A stretch of DNA of 64,000 nt from Geosiphon pyriformis (GCA_016748015.1 JAAOMT010000577.1:1881-65880), one strand, 5' to 3'; counted from the stretch's first letter, positions 44,646 to 57,940 are shown. Made by a program: numbers and translations. The notes: generated from the sequence alone by a model not told the origin.

Positions 44646-47600
44646 AGCCTCCATGAATGAGCTGTGCGCTTTGGTTTCGTAGACTTATCGTTGCGTCTCA
44701 TAGACCCAGGAAAATGTCCATTTGAGAATATGTAAGTTTGCCGTCAGGTTTAATCCTCTATGGATAGGGCCACTGTTCTTAGTTCGAACTGGAAAGGCCA
44801 GAGCACGTGTTTATCCTTATTATATATAAAATGTACTTTAATAGCGTTAAAATTAAATTTACTTCTCTGTCAGTTAGACCATTTCTTCATTCCTTTAATA
44901 AAAGGTCACACTATCCAAATTAGGAACACATTTTTGCAAAAACTCGAGTTGACATATAAATACCGGAAAATTTAATATTTTAAGTTGTCTGTTAAAATAC
45001 AATTTTATTTGTTATGTAAAAATAAGTACTACAAATATATATTTTTTTATTTATTTAAAATCACACCGGATCCTAAAATAAGTGTGGCTCATGATTTTTC
45101 TACACGTGACCAGCCACTCGAGCCAAACAAGGTTACGCTATATGCCTATATTAACAGAAGCACACATGCGCCCACAGAGACCAAAACCAACTAACTTACT
45201 TTATTATTCTATCAATAGTCAAATCAAAAGTTATTGTTTCAGTATTGTTAGATTTCTTAGATGTATGCTGTTGGTATTTGTTGCTTCAATAAATAGAGTG
45301 TTAAAAGTAAGTAATTTCAATGAGATGAATAGTATTTGACATAATTTTATAATTTTAATTAATAAGTTTATTGTAAATAATTGATAAGTTTTATTTAAAA
45401 GAGTTTATTTCACTTATTAGATTTCTAATTTCTGAATTAAATGTTTTTTCTATTTTTATTACTACTATTATATATACATAATTCTTATAATACAAGATAT
45501 CTTGGAATTCTTAGCTATTTCTATACTTTTTCTGAAATTTCTGACATTTTTGAAATCTTTAAAATTTTTTTTGATATTCTTAGTATTATGTTTTCTGACT
45601 ATTCTTACTATATGATTGGTTAATTTATACTATATTTAACTACTAAATTATTCTATAAATAACATTAAATAAAATGACAACATATTAGTAATGTTATTAA
45701 AAATAAAAATTTAAATTTTAAATAGAAGAAAGTAAAAAACTATTTGGGAATTAAAAACAATAAGCACACTAAAAAATAGTTTTTAGAAATATTTATTATT
45801 TTGTAAAAGATTTGTTTAATTTTGTGAATTTTTCTAAATAAAAATTCAAATATGCTAAAAAATTTTGACTTAATATGTATTATTACAGTATAATATTTTA
45901 AAAAGTATCTAATGTAATTTAACTGACTAGTATTGCTAAACTTCGAATATATTTTATAAAAGCTTTGTACAAAAGACTGTTAATTATTATAAAGAAAAAA
46001 TTTTATAATTTTAAGTACTTAAATATTAACTATATTTATTATGATTTATTAGGAATCTTTAATTATACTTTTTTATGTGTTTTTTATTTTACTGTTAAGA
46101 AAAATGTTATTAAAGATTGTTTGTTAATTAAATTAATTTAACTAGTTATTTATTTGTAAATTTATTAATCCTTTAAACTTTATATAATGTGAATATTAAT
46201 AATTATATTTATATAACTATTGTTAAAAATTTTGTTTTCAAAGATTGGTTTTTAAAATCACACTTAATGTTTGAAAATATTGTTAAAACTAGTATAAATA
46301 TAATAAATTTTGTTTATAATATGATTATATATTATAGAGCAAATATTTGGTTATTAAATTTTAAGTTTAAGATTAAATATAAAAAAAAAGCCTTATTATT
46401 AATAATAGATTAATTTTGGTTAACATTTGTAATTTGTTTATATTTAGTATTAAGAGGTTATTTATACAAGTTTTGTTTAATTTTTATTTACTTTATTATT
46501 TTTATTTTATTTATTTTTGTTGTATTTGAATTATATTAAACTAATTAATTAAAAAATAAATATTAAAGTTATAATATTATAAATTGCTTAATTAATAATA
46601 CAAAAATAAACATAAAATTAATTCAATAATAATTAAATTGCTTATTAAAAAGATAAAAAACATCAGAATAACTAGTTATTATATTAAAAAAATAAAACAC
46701 TAAGTATTATTTTATTATAACTTGAATTTTTGTCTATTATACAAAAAACTTAACAATTTAAGACTTTTAATTTATTTGTAATACCAATATCAATTGTAAA
46801 AATTAGATTAGTTATACTTAATTTTAATATGTATATATCTATAAAGTTTGATTATTTAAATTAATAACAATTATATTCAATACAAATATATATTTTAATA
46901 TTAAAACAACTATTTATAATTTAGCCAAGCCAAAATACTATTAATACTATTTTAAAATTTAGCTTTTTAACAAAAAAATTAAAATAACATTCAAATTAAC
47001 TTTTTTTAAACTTTTTTAATTATTTTTTCTTTAATAAAAGCCAAAATAGAATTAAATTATACAAAACTAAATTTTTAAGATTAAGTTTTTTTAATGATAA
47101 AAATTTTTTTTATTAAAGCAAAAACCATAACTTTTTTAAAATTAATTTGTAAAAATAATATCAAATCTCTTAAAAAATATAACTATTTTATAATAACAAG
47201 AATAACTAAAAATATTTATTAATAAAATTTTATTTTTATAATAAAAATCATTAAAAAACTATTAAAAAAGAAGATCTTAAATTCTAAAAAACATTTATTA
47301 TATTAATTAAAAAATTGTTCAAAGAATTAATTAATAATTTAACAAAAAATTAAAGTAAATATTATAGTATTTAACTTAAAATTTACAAATTTATTATTTT
47401 ATAAATAAAAAATTGTTAAAAATACTATTAGTATTTGTGTAAATTATTATACTAACTATATTTTTTAGTTTAAATTTGTTTAAAAGGCTTTAATTTATAT
47501 AATAAAAAATAACATAAAGCTTTATTAAAAATTTTTTAAACAAATTAGTCTTAGATTTTAATTTTTATTTATATTCTTAAAAACAAAATTAAACTGAATT

Positions 47601-50600
47601 TTATAATTAACAATAAACTACAAAATTACGAATATTAAATAAAAACTGTTTATTCAAAATAATTTTCTTTAAAATTATATTTGCAAAAAATTTATTAGCA
47701 ATATTCAAAATAAACTAAGCAATAACCTAATTATTTTTAATTTATATTATATTAATAATAAAAGCACTAGCAATCAAATAAATAATCAAGTTAATCTTAG
47801 TTTTATTTTTTTAATTCTTGTAATAAATTTGTAATTAATTTTGTAATTATTTAAATTTTTATTTTTTTTAAAATTACAAAAAAATTGTAAAATATTCTTT
47901 AAAATAATGAAAAAAAATCTTTCTTTAATTCAACTTATTATGTATTTAGTAGTTATTTATTAAGGTAAATTATATTATAATTTTATTAAATTTGTTATTA
48001 AGAATATTTTTAAAACATTTAACAAATTTTTTATATATTTTGATTTAAATTATTTTTTAAATAATATTATGTTATTAAATGCATATTTTATAAAATTAAC
48101 ATAACTTTCAATTTTTTTTAAAGTATCTTCAATTAATAAACTTATGCATAAATAAGAAACTAAATTAAAGTGTTTTTTAAAACTAAAAAATTATTATTAT
48201 AAAAAGTATTAAACTTGCTATAAGCAAAAAAATCTAATTAAAAATAATCTTAAAAAATATTTTCCTAATAGTTTTAATCAATAAATATTTAACAAGATTT
48301 TTTTTAATTATATAGCTTAGAAATTATTGACACTTATGCTTTTTTTATAATTTAAATACTAATTTATTTATTAAATATGTATTTAATTAATCAAACAACA
48401 AGTTCAAAACAAACTTATTACAATATTTTTACAGCTTATTATAATACTAAACAAATTTTTAATTATTTTTAAAAACTTGTTATGCTTAATTTTTATAATT
48501 TTAACAATTATTTTATTATCTATATAATTTAATAAAATGTATTAACAGCATTAAAAATTAAGAATTTTATTTAGTATTATATTCTTTTTAATCTATTTTT
48601 CTATTATTGTATTTATCTTAAAACTGACTTTTTTTGGCTTCGAAATCAGTTTATTATTCATAATTAAATAATTTAAAATAATCTTTTAAAAAAAACATTT
48701 TAAACTATTTCTAATTATATAATTTTTATTATTAACAAAATTTTCTATATATTTTTTAATTGTTAATCTTATCTTAAATGTTTTAATCACATAAAATTCA
48801 TGAAACTTAGATATTAAATAAATTTTTTTATACCAGATAAAATTATACTAATGTTATTAACACAAAAACCAATATTTAACAAATTTTTAATTCTTGTAAT
48901 TTTTAATTTATTAAAAAAAACCATATATATATAAAAGTTTTTAAATTTAATATTAACTCTTAGTCTCAATTTTTTAATAATCTTAAAAATTAATTGTTCC
49001 AAATTAAAAAACTTTGAAAATATTTATTATAACATAATTAAACTTATATAATCAAATTTTAACAAATATTTTATTAGTTAATAAACAACTGCAAATTAAT
49101 AATAATTAATTACTAACAAAATATATGTGACAAATTTTTTAAAAAATTATATTTAAAATTAGTATAATTAAAATATTTGTAATTTTTACAATAAACCAAA
49201 TTTAATCTAGTTTATAATAAATTAATTATATAAGTTTTTTTACAAATATTTTTTAGAAAATTCTTAAAATTATATATAATAATGTTCATAAGTAAAGTAA
49301 ACAACATAGTTTTAAACTTGTTTTTTTGTTTTTGATTATTCTAATTTTTAATAATTTTAATAATAGAAACAGATTTTTCACTAATTAACACAAATTATTT
49401 ATTAACCAAAAAATTAATCTAATTTAAATTAGCAAATTTAATTATAGTTTTTTGTTACAGCCCAATCAACTATAATTAAATTAACACAATCCTATCAAAT
49501 TTAAACAGAACTAAAATAATTATTTATGAGAATTTTTTTAATTACAATTATTTAATCTAACTACATATTTGCTTTTTTGAGATTACTGTTTACCAAGATA
49601 CTTTTATTTATTATCAATACTGTAGTCTTATTTAAATTAGTCTTTAAAATAAATATAAATTAAATAATTTCCTAAAATTTTGAAAAAATAAAAAAACCAT
49701 TTTTTTATTTTTAACAATTGTACTTAGTAAAAAAAACTATTATTTTGTTAGTATTTATTTTTTTTGTTTTAAAAGTATTAGTCTAAGAGTTTAAAAGAGC
49801 TTTTTTCTTACTATTAGCTTTAAATTTATTGTTTATTACCACAAACTTTCTTAACTCATATTTTGAATTAGTCTTTATGTTATTATATTTACCAGAAACT
49901 TCCAAAAGCTTATCTAAAAATGCTAATTCATCCAAAAAAAAATCTGTTTTATTATTAGAATTCTTTACTTTCTTTTTCATTTTTTTCATTTTTTACATAA
50001 AACTACTACCAACAAAATTAGAAACAGTCTCTTTAGCTAACTTTTTTTAAAAAACAATGTTTTTGAGAAATTATAAATATAAAAGAGAAAAAAGCTTTTG
50101 ACAATTATGTGTAAATTATGATTAAAACCCAATATACATTTTTTTTATTTTTTATTAAACTTAAAAACAAATAAAAAAAGCTTTTACATTTACTATTAAT
50201 ATTTTAAGAATAAACTAAATAAAACTTTTTAAGCTTATAAAAAAAAATTTACTTTAGTTTTTATTTTTGATTTAAGTAAATTTAAAAAGAATCATATATT
50301 TTTAAAATAAATACTTTATATTATGTTTTGAATATCGTTTTTTTATAAATCGTATATTGATAAACTGATATATTTTGTAATTTTTATTTTTAGTAAATTT
50401 ATTTTAGCAAAAACAATTATAATATTTATTATAAATTTTTTTTGGCTATTGTCATAGTATTTAAAGTAAATAAAACATGTTTTCTAAACAGACAAATTAA
50501 ACTTATTATAATTTAAATAATTTGATTTAATTAATAAAAAAATATTTATTGATTGTTTCAACTTTTGAATTTTGTTTTTGATAAATAAAATAAATTTTTT

Positions 50601-51067
50601 ATGTATAAACCAAAAATTTTATAATAGTTTAATAACTTTTTAAATCATTAAATTACATGATAATTTTAACTTTGAAAACAACTTTCTGTATATTTGTTAA
50701 AAGAATTAATAACTAAATCAATAACTGAATTAAAAATCAAGCTAATGTTAACTTATTACATGGATGAGAATATTAAAGGGGTAATCCAAAATAAAAGATC
50801 AGGCATAAAAATTATACCTATAATGATTTAGATCAATTTACTGAACAGTATAAAAAAGAGAATAAACTACTGAAATAATTGAACATCGGAAATAATGCTC
50901 AAAACTTTTCTACTTTATTACTTTCACTCAAATTAAAAAGATATGGAAAAGCGCCCATTATAAAAAAACTATTAGGCGAGTTCAAAAGAAATAAAAAAGT
51001 GATAAAAATGATGACAAACCATAATGTTAAAATGCTTTTGTAGAATGGGTGTAATAGATGGTAAGTT
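44646..51067. other. Large AT-rich gene desert
   Basis: About 6.4 kb, extremely rich in A and T from about 45200 on. The first 300 bases are presumably the 3' UTR of the secreted-protein gene. A GC-richer island lies at 45075-45185. Minus-strand 49783-50020 still reads like decayed coding sequence (KTDFFLDELAFLDKLLEVSG and KYELRKFVVINNKFK), but no family is assignable. No intact gene, tRNA or structural RNA was seen. Confidence 0.6.
45075..45185. repeat. GC-richer island sharing words with the island at 4665 (copy B)
   Basis: It contains AAGTGTGGCTCAT at 45080-45092 and TTTTCTACAC at about 45096-45105, followed by CAGCCACTCGAGCC. These words occur in the same order in the island at 4665-4860, where the spacing is longer. 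Both islands stand out from surrounding AT-rich DNA. Confidence 0.4.
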
Positions 51068-52093
51068 TCAAGTGCGAAAAATGGTATGTAAGAGGTCTCT
51101 TGTATTTATTGTATCGTCAGAAATTAAACTTTTGTATAATTTAAGCGCACTGTGAGCGTCTTGACATGTACCAAATCCAGACCAAAAACAGTCAGCTTGA
51201 TATTTTAGGCCTGTCGAATCTCCACAATCCGCAGCTTTTTTGAACCAGATATAAGCACGTCTAAAATCACGGGAAACACCTTCATTAACAAAATAATAAT
51301 GTGCAACCCAAGTCATTGAAACGATGTCACCGAGATATGCCGCCCGAAGAAACCATGCAAAAGATTTTTTGACATCCTTAATAGTACCACTTCCATTTCT
51401 ATAGCAATTGGCGACCCAGCATTGAGCTTCTTGAGTTCCCCGTTCAGCCGATTTCAAATACCAGTGAAATGCTTGGACTTCATCTTTCGAGGTACCAATA
51501 CCTTGCCGATACCGATGAGCAAGTGTTAATTGTCCACTAGGACAACCACCTTCAGCTGATTTGATATACCATTCTACAGCTTTTTCTTCATTCTTCTCGA
51601 TTCCTTCTCCACGCTCATAGCAAAAACCAACCCAAGCTTGGGCGGTGGCATAATTATTTCCTGCACTTTTTTTAAAATATCTCAAAGATTCTTCAAAATT
51701 TTGTGTTGTACCAAATCCTGTTCTGTAACAGAAACCAATTTGGTTTTGTGCTAACGGCTCGAAATCGGCGACATTTTTATACCAAAAAAAGGTTTTTTCT
51801 TTGTTAGCATCAGTTCCTAGTCCATAACAATATAGAAATGCAAGAAAAGAAGAAAAAGTTTTGTTTTTTTGTTGTTCGAAAGTCCATTGAAACAAATCTT
51901 TGGCTGATTTATCGTTAAGAATTAACCATTTTTGACAACTTTTGACTATATCATCATCATTGTAATATGTATCACTCATTTCACGGAATAACATAAAGCA
52001 ATCTTCAAAATTTGAAGATGGATCCGATATATGGTTTCGTTGTTCCTTGATCTGAAGCTCGCATTTTTTTTCGACTTTAATGTTACTAGACAT
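51068..52093 (-). CDS. Sel1-repeat protein, 341 aa
   Basis: Single exon from ATG 52093 (MSSNIKVEKKCELQIKEQRN). A ~85-residue N-terminal region includes DDDIVKSCQKWLILNDKSAKD, similar in layout to residues 30-55 of the Sel1 protein at 34086. About seven Sel1 repeats follow, for example YGLGTDANKEKTFFWYKNVA, GFGTTQNFEESLRYFKKSAG, GIGTSKDEVQAFHWYLKSAE and SGFGTCQDAHSALKLYKSL. No catalytic, secretory or membrane features. It is divergently arranged with another Sel1 gene at 52525, with 431 bases between starts. Likely an adaptor protein; partner unknown. Confidence 0.9.
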   Translation of the reverse strand: MSSNIKVEKKCELQIKEQRNHISDPSSNFEDCFMLFREMSDTYYNDDDIVKSCQKWLILNDKSAKDLFQWTFEQQKNKTFSSFLAFLYCYGLGTDANKEKTFFWYKNVADFEPLAQNQIGFCYRTGFGTTQNFEESLRYFKKSAGNNYATAQAWVGFCYERGEGIEKNEEKAVEWYIKSAEGGCPSGQLTLAHRYRQGIGTSKDEVQAFHWYLKSAERGTQEAQCWVANCYRNGSGTIKDVKKSFAWFLRAAYLGDIVSMTWVAHYYFVNEGVSRDFRRAYIWFKKAADCGDSTGLKYQADCFWSGFGTCQDAHSALKLYKSLISDDTINTRDLLHTIFRT

Positions 52094-52524
52094 TTTTTTA
52101 ACTTGGGGAGTTGGAAAAAAAATGTTGTCTTAAATGTTTCTATTATTATGTAATGATTTATGTTTAAATATTTTTAAATTAATACAAATACTAGCGCTAA
52201 TGAGAAAGGTATGATCTTAAAAGAGATAGTTGTACGACTACCAATGTTCAACCTTTTCACCGAATTTTAATAAGATCTAATTGATTGATCGACTAAGTGT
52301 GTGTATCTATTATAGTAATATCAAATTCTACTATTGGGCAAAAACTGGTTTTGCAGGTAGCAGCAGATTTTTATATAATTAAAGTATTCTGTCAAAAAAT
52401 GATTATTATTATTATCATCATCTGGTAATTTACCAAGATAAATTATATTCCGTCTTGCGTTTACACAAACGAACGATTAATCCATATGAATTTTCATTAA
52501 ACCATCTTTTATAAAATTACGACA
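52094..52524. promoter_or_regulatory. Bidirectional promoter region of two Sel1 genes
   Basis: The 431 bases lie between two divergent start codons and contain no open frame. It must hold both promoters. No exact motif was identified. Confidence 0.5.
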
Positions 52525-53193
52525 ATGTCCAATGAGATACGAAAACTCCTTGTAGAAATTATTGAAATCTATCGAGCGGGAGCTGAACGCTGGGAATCAG
52601 ATGACATAATTCGAAGAGAAATTGAGAATCGTTTGAATCTATTTTCTTCTGATTACACTGAAACATCCACCTCCCTCATGTCGCTTCTATCTCATACCAC
52701 CACTGACACATTCAGCTTATGTCTAAAAGGTTTTCTTACACACTACGGAATTGGAACTGTACGTGATCTTCATCAATCTTTTCGTCTATATAAAAAAGCA
52801 TCAAAACTAGGTAATCGAGTGGCACAAAATGAATTAGGCTTTCTTTATCGTAACGGAATTGGAGTAAAGAGCAATAGGAACAAGGCTTTTATTTGGTATT
52901 CTAATTCCGCGAAACAGGGATACGCTATGGGACAATCGAATTTGGCATATTGGTATATTGCAGGGAAAAGCAGTAAAAAGTATCAACAAGCGTTCTATTG
53001 GTATCGTAAAGCTGCTAGCTCTGGGCTAAAAACTGCACAATACCGTCTTGGGTCATTTTATATGTTGGATTCGGATGTTATTGTATGTAAACGGGATGTG
53101 CATGAAGCGTTGCGATATTTTACCAAAGTAGCAAAGCAAGGTCATACTAGTGCTCGATTAGCCGTAGAGTCAATATTTATGGCAGGTAGTTAA
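52525..53193 (+). CDS. Short Sel1-repeat protein, 222 aa
   Basis: Single exon from ATG 52525 (MSNEIRKLLVEIIEIYRAGA). Residues 1-70 are a helical N-terminal region, followed by four to five Sel1 repeats: YGIGTVRDLHQSFRLYKKAS, GIGVKSNRNKAFIWYSNSAK, a shortened SSKKYQQAFYWYRKAA, and CKRDVHEALRYFTKVAKQGH. It is the shortest Sel1 gene here; the last repeat (KRDVHEALRYF) resembles the last repeat of the 34086 gene (KKDIHEAIRCY). No enzymatic domain. Confidence 0.87.
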   Translation: MSNEIRKLLVEIIEIYRAGAERWESDDIIRREIENRLNLFSSDYTETSTSLMSLLSHTTTDTFSLCLKGFLTHYGIGTVRDLHQSFRLYKKASKLGNRVAQNELGFLYRNGIGVKSNRNKAFIWYSNSAKQGYAMGQSNLAYWYIAGKSSKKYQQAFYWYRKAASSGLKTAQYRLGSFYMLDSDVIVCKRDVHEALRYFTKVAKQGHTSARLAVESIFMAGS

Positions 53194-54127
53194 GATCTTT
53201 ATTCACGTGAGTCATCAATGAAATTTGTGATCCAAGTTAAATACTATGAAAAAGCTTTGGATAGAGATCATTTCAACATTTCAATTTGGAATAATTGGAG
53301 ACCACTATATCATAATTTTTTTCGACATTGCTTATGTGAGGTAGTTGAATAATGGCGAAATAAATTCGAATTCTATTGATTGGGTCACTCACTAAAGTCT
53401 CAATAAATTTCAAAGGTTGAAGTGCAAAATACAAAGCCATCACTAAAATAGCTAGATATACAAGAGAAAGGGGATATAATAAAGCAATAAAATATTGTTA
53501 AAAGTCCCAATGTCTAGCTAAGTGTGACTTCAATTACTAAATTAACAACAAAAAAGGAGCCATAAGGAAAAAATTTTCAATTCAACTCAATTATGTCTAA
53601 ATTAGTGTTTTTTTATTAAAAGTGTTTATGTGCAAAAATATTTCTGATAATGTTAAAAGAAATCTGCTTATTAATATATAAGTCTTAATATAAACAATGT
53701 TTAAAATAAATAAAATAACATTAAAGTTAAGACAATCTTTTTTTTATTATTAAAAGTTTTAATTATTTTTTTGAATTTTAAATCATGAAAATTTTATTTT
53801 AATCATGAATAAAATTAGTATTTACAACTGGTACCAACTATTTTTTTCTCTTAAATTGCAAGCTTAACATTTTAAAATTATTAAATATTATTTTTAACCA
53901 ATTAATTAATCAAAAAAGTCTTTTAAATTTTTTTAAATTTAAATAATACAAATACAATGTGTGTATTTCAAAATGTCAATAAAAATAAAAATAATCAATA
54001 CAAATAATAAATAAATAAATTCATTCTGGTTAAAACTTTTTTATTGCATATCATGTGATCTGTTGTTATTTATAATTGATCATTCCCGTGTTATACATCT
54101 ACCTACATAAGAAAAATTTTTTTCATA
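53194..54127. other. Intergenic, AT-rich in its right half
   Basis: About 0.9 kb between the Sel1 gene and the start of GUF1. No motif-bearing frame; the right end should contain the GUF1 promoter. Confidence 0.5.
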
Positions 54128-57100
54128 ATGCTTCAGGGTTCTTGCAATCATTCTTTAAAAAATCTAATACCATATTTTAGGCTATTTTCGACCAATTCAC
54201 TTTCAAATAAAAACATCATTTTATATATTCACTGCAGAAGGTTTTCAATATTCCCTTACTTTCCACAGCGATCAATATTATTTTCTCGATTATCGATCGA
54301 AAAAAATCCTCATTTTTTTACAAAGGCCAGGTTCCAATCTACAATAAAAAAGGTGAAAACTCTGTTCTTTGAAAATATTCATATCACTTTTTGTCAATTC
54401 TGAGCATTTGATTCTCAACAGAAAAAGGTCAAAGATCAGATTTCCCTTGAAAATTATCCAGTCGAAAGAATCCGAAATTTTAGTATTATTGCTCACGTAG
54501 GTCCGTCTTCTTTTATAATTCATTTGATGGATCGAGTCAAATTTTTTCTCTAAAATCACACTCTACTTTTCATCAAATAGATCACGGTAAAAGCACGTTA
54601 GCTGATAGGTATTCCTACTTACTTATTCATGACTTTAAGTAACAAACCTTTCTTCAATAAATCAATCATTGAATTCACGCTAAAAAATATTTTGTTTCTT
54701 TTTCAATTATAGATTACTTGAATTGACAGGTTAACCAAAGGAAATATTTCAATTTCTTTCCATCTCCAAGATTTTTTAACTCTTTTTTGTGATCCATGAA
54801 TTAGGCACCATCTCATCAAATCAAATCAATGCACAGGTATTAGACAAATTAACAGTTGAACGTGAACGGGGGATTACAGTAAAAGCTCAAGTAAGTTTTT
54901 GAATCAATTTTGTATTCTTCGAAAAATTAAATGAAAATTCTTTTATTCTACTTTAGTCCTGTTCTATGTTTTATGAGTATAAAGGCCAGGAATATCTTCT
55001 TAATCTCATCGATACACCTGTAAGAACATTGAATTTTCCTGTTAATTTCGTAACTACAACTATTTAAAGAATTCACTGCTTTCTTCTTTAGGGGCACGTA
55101 GATTTTAGCTATGAAGTTTCTCGGTCTTTGGCGGCTTGTCAAGGTACTTTACTACTCATTGACGCCTCCCAAGGAATCCAAGCGCAAACCGTTGCAAATT
55201 TTTTTTTGGCTTTTGGTGAAGGTCTTGTGATAATCCCTATTTTGAACAAAGTAGGTAGCATATGAACATTGTTCTAAAAAAAATTTAATTCAACTCAAAT
55301 CACATTTTCTAATTTGAAGATTGACTTGCCAACTGCTGACACAGAAAAAGTGAAATTTCAAATAGAAAGCACATTTGAAATTAACACCAAAAATATTTTG
55401 GAGGTAATTTTCTAATAATCCATATTCCTTTTGATGATATTTATAATTCTTAGCAAAATTGCTTTCATAAGTTAGATATCTGCAAAATCGGGAATAAATG
55501 TAGAGCAAATATTACCCAAAGTTATTGAAAATTTGCCTCCGTAAGTGCTGTTTTTCAGTTGTGAAATCAAAAATACCTTTTTAATAATTTTTGATTTATT
55601 TAAGACCAACAGGGCAGATAAACAGTCCGTTGAAGGCTTTTCTCTTTGATTCATGGTACGATACATATGTCGGGGTGGTATGCCTGATGGCTATAATGGA
55701 TGGAAAATTGCAAAAAGGTAATAGTTACCTGGTTATTAATGTCAATTTAAAATAATTTTGATGTCAACTCTAAATCAATAATATTTTACTTGATCAGGGG
55801 ATAAGATAGAATCTGCCCACTCAAAAATTCGATATGAAGTAATCGAATGCGGAATTATGTATCCAGAGCAAGTCCCAACAGGATCCCTGTAATATTTCCC
55901 TTGGAGTTTAAAAAAAGTTAAATGAGACTTGAAAAATCAACTACTTACTGTAACTCATTTCGCTTCATCTTTTTTAGCCAGGCGGGTCAAGTTGGTTATA
56001 TAATATGCAGCATGAAAGCCGCGTCAGAAGCATATATTGGGGACACTTTCTATCATGTGAAATATCCGGTTGAACCTTTGCCTGGATTTGAGCCGGCAAA
56101 ACCGATGGTAAATTCTTTATTTTAATCTATATGTTATAGTATATACTAATCAATTTAATTAGGTTTTCGCCGGGATTTTTCCGGTAGATACCAATGACTT
56201 TAATAAATTGGACGAATCCATCACAAAACTTACTCTTAATGACGCTAGCGTCTCTGTACAAAAAGAGACTAGGTGACTGAACCTATATTTTTGACGAAAT
56301 TTATATATTTCAAAAAGTAGTTTCTCTAAGTCATTTTGATATTTAAATTTCCAAATCCATCAGTGATGCACTTGGGCAAGGATGGCGTATTGGATTTTTG
56401 GGGACTTTACACATGGACGTTTTTCGACAAAGATTGGAAGAGGTGCCAAAAATTTACATACATTTTCGAAGCCATGGAAACACCATCGAAATTTTTATTG
56501 ATTTATCTTCATCCCTTTTCAGGAATACGAAGCGAACCTTATCGTCACTCAACCAACTGTGCCTTATAAAAGTAAATTCTTCAGCATTTTCATTTTGCCA
56601 AAGCAATATTTTGCTAACATGTTGTAAACCAAAATAGTCGTCACCCGAGATGGTCAATCCAAATTTATCCGTAATCCCTCTGAATTTCCCGATACTCAGG
56701 ATGTGTCTCGTAAAGTTCTTGAAGTAGAGGAACCAATGGTGCTTTCCACGTTTATCGTCCCAGAGGTACATTTAGATTTCAATTATTTTAGCATTTAAAA
56801 TTTATTATTCTATTATAATTGATTTGATGATTCATAAACCTCCTGAACTGTGATCATAGGAATATATGGGATCTATAATGGATCTGTGTGGGGTATACAT
56901 TCTGATGTTTATTATGTCTCGCAAATCGTTTTCGTATCAATAAAATTCTACTTGCTTTTATTCATAGACGCGTCGTGGTGAACAAAAAGAATATAGCTAT
57001 ATAGATGAGACACGGGTCATGATGAAATATGTTCTCCCTCTTGCAGAAATAGTGACCGATTTTCATGACGAACTCAAATCACGATCCAGCGGCTATGCGA

Positions 57101-57940
57101 CGTAATAACCAGCCTGTTTTTCTTGTCATCATTAAAGTATTGAGATCCAAATTTTGGTATAGGTTTGATTATGAAGATATGGGATATCAGTCAGCTGATA
57201 TTGTCAAGGTTAGTTCAGGTTTTTAGAATTTCCCTGAAAAGTTTTTTAATAGCTAGTATCCTTGAAACTCTTAAGATGAACGTCCTCCTCAATAAAAGGC
57301 CGGTTGATGCACTAGCTGCCATCCTTCATAGATCGCAATTGGATAGAATTGGACGTGAATGGGCTAAAAGGCTCAAGGATGTTATACCAAGGTATGCTAT
57401 TTCTAGCTGAAACTTTTTCATCAGCTCTCATCATATTATTGATTTTTCTTAAATATTACAGACAACTATATGAAATAATTATCCAAACTGCAGTCGGCAA
57501 CAAGGTTATTGCTCGTGAAACGTAAGTCTTATTCTCACGTAATAAGTAAATTTAAAAGTTAATATGCAAATATCTGATTAATAATTCTTAGAATTACTGC
57601 ATTACGAAAAAATGTCACTGCTAAATTGGTTAGTGTTTTCACATAATTAAATGCCAAGCTCGCACATATTATTTTTAAAAGTTTCTTCTTTTTCAACATG
57701 TAGTATGGAGGTGATGTTACACGGAAAATGAAGTTATTAACGAAACAAAGGGAAGGGAAAAAAAGGATGAGTTCAAAAATGATTGGTATGGACACTTTTA
57801 TCAAAAAATTTGCTTTCAATTTCTTTTTTGCATAACATTTTACTGTATCCTCTGTAGGAAATGTCGAGATTCCTCAACAAGCATTTTATGACTTTATGAA
57901 GAGAAGTGGGATGGCTGGTAATGAAAAGAACTCGAAATAG
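54128..57940 (+). CDS. GUF1: Mitochondrial translation factor GUF1 (EF4/LepA)
   Basis: Twenty-four small exons join in frame to 698 residues: 54128-54352, 54422-54500, 54581-54608, 54713-54729, 54805-54890, 54957-55019, 55092-55250, 55320-55403, 55476-55540, 55605-55717, 55798-55888, 55978-56107, 56163-56272, 56364-56442, 56523-56571, 56638-56765, 56860-56892, 56968-57101, 57163-57208, 57276-57391, 57462-57521, 57592-57628, 57704-57785 and 57858-57940. The first ~75 residues are basic and hydrophobic, as in a mitochondrial presequence. GTPase motifs follow: AHVDHGKST (~99-107), RERGIT, IDTPGHVDF (~163-171), LNKID (~217-221) and SAKSG (~249-253). LepA-specific parts are [21 protein letters not shown] and the C-terminal [18 protein letters not shown]. 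The family binds ribosomes and is thought to promote back-translocation or fidelity in mitochondria. All phases agree and no stop is present. Confidence 0.93.

Noticed and set aside
43897-44682. Overlapping open frames in the second frame of the secreted-protein repeat
   Set aside because: They arise because the 201-base repeat is a multiple of three and stop-poor; the Asn/Gly frame has the signal peptide and stop.
45200-50750. Possible mitochondrial DNA insertion, because of extreme AT content
   Set aside because: No mitochondrial gene fragment (cox, cob, nad, rRNA, tRNA) was recognised; the sequence looks like decayed nuclear repeats.
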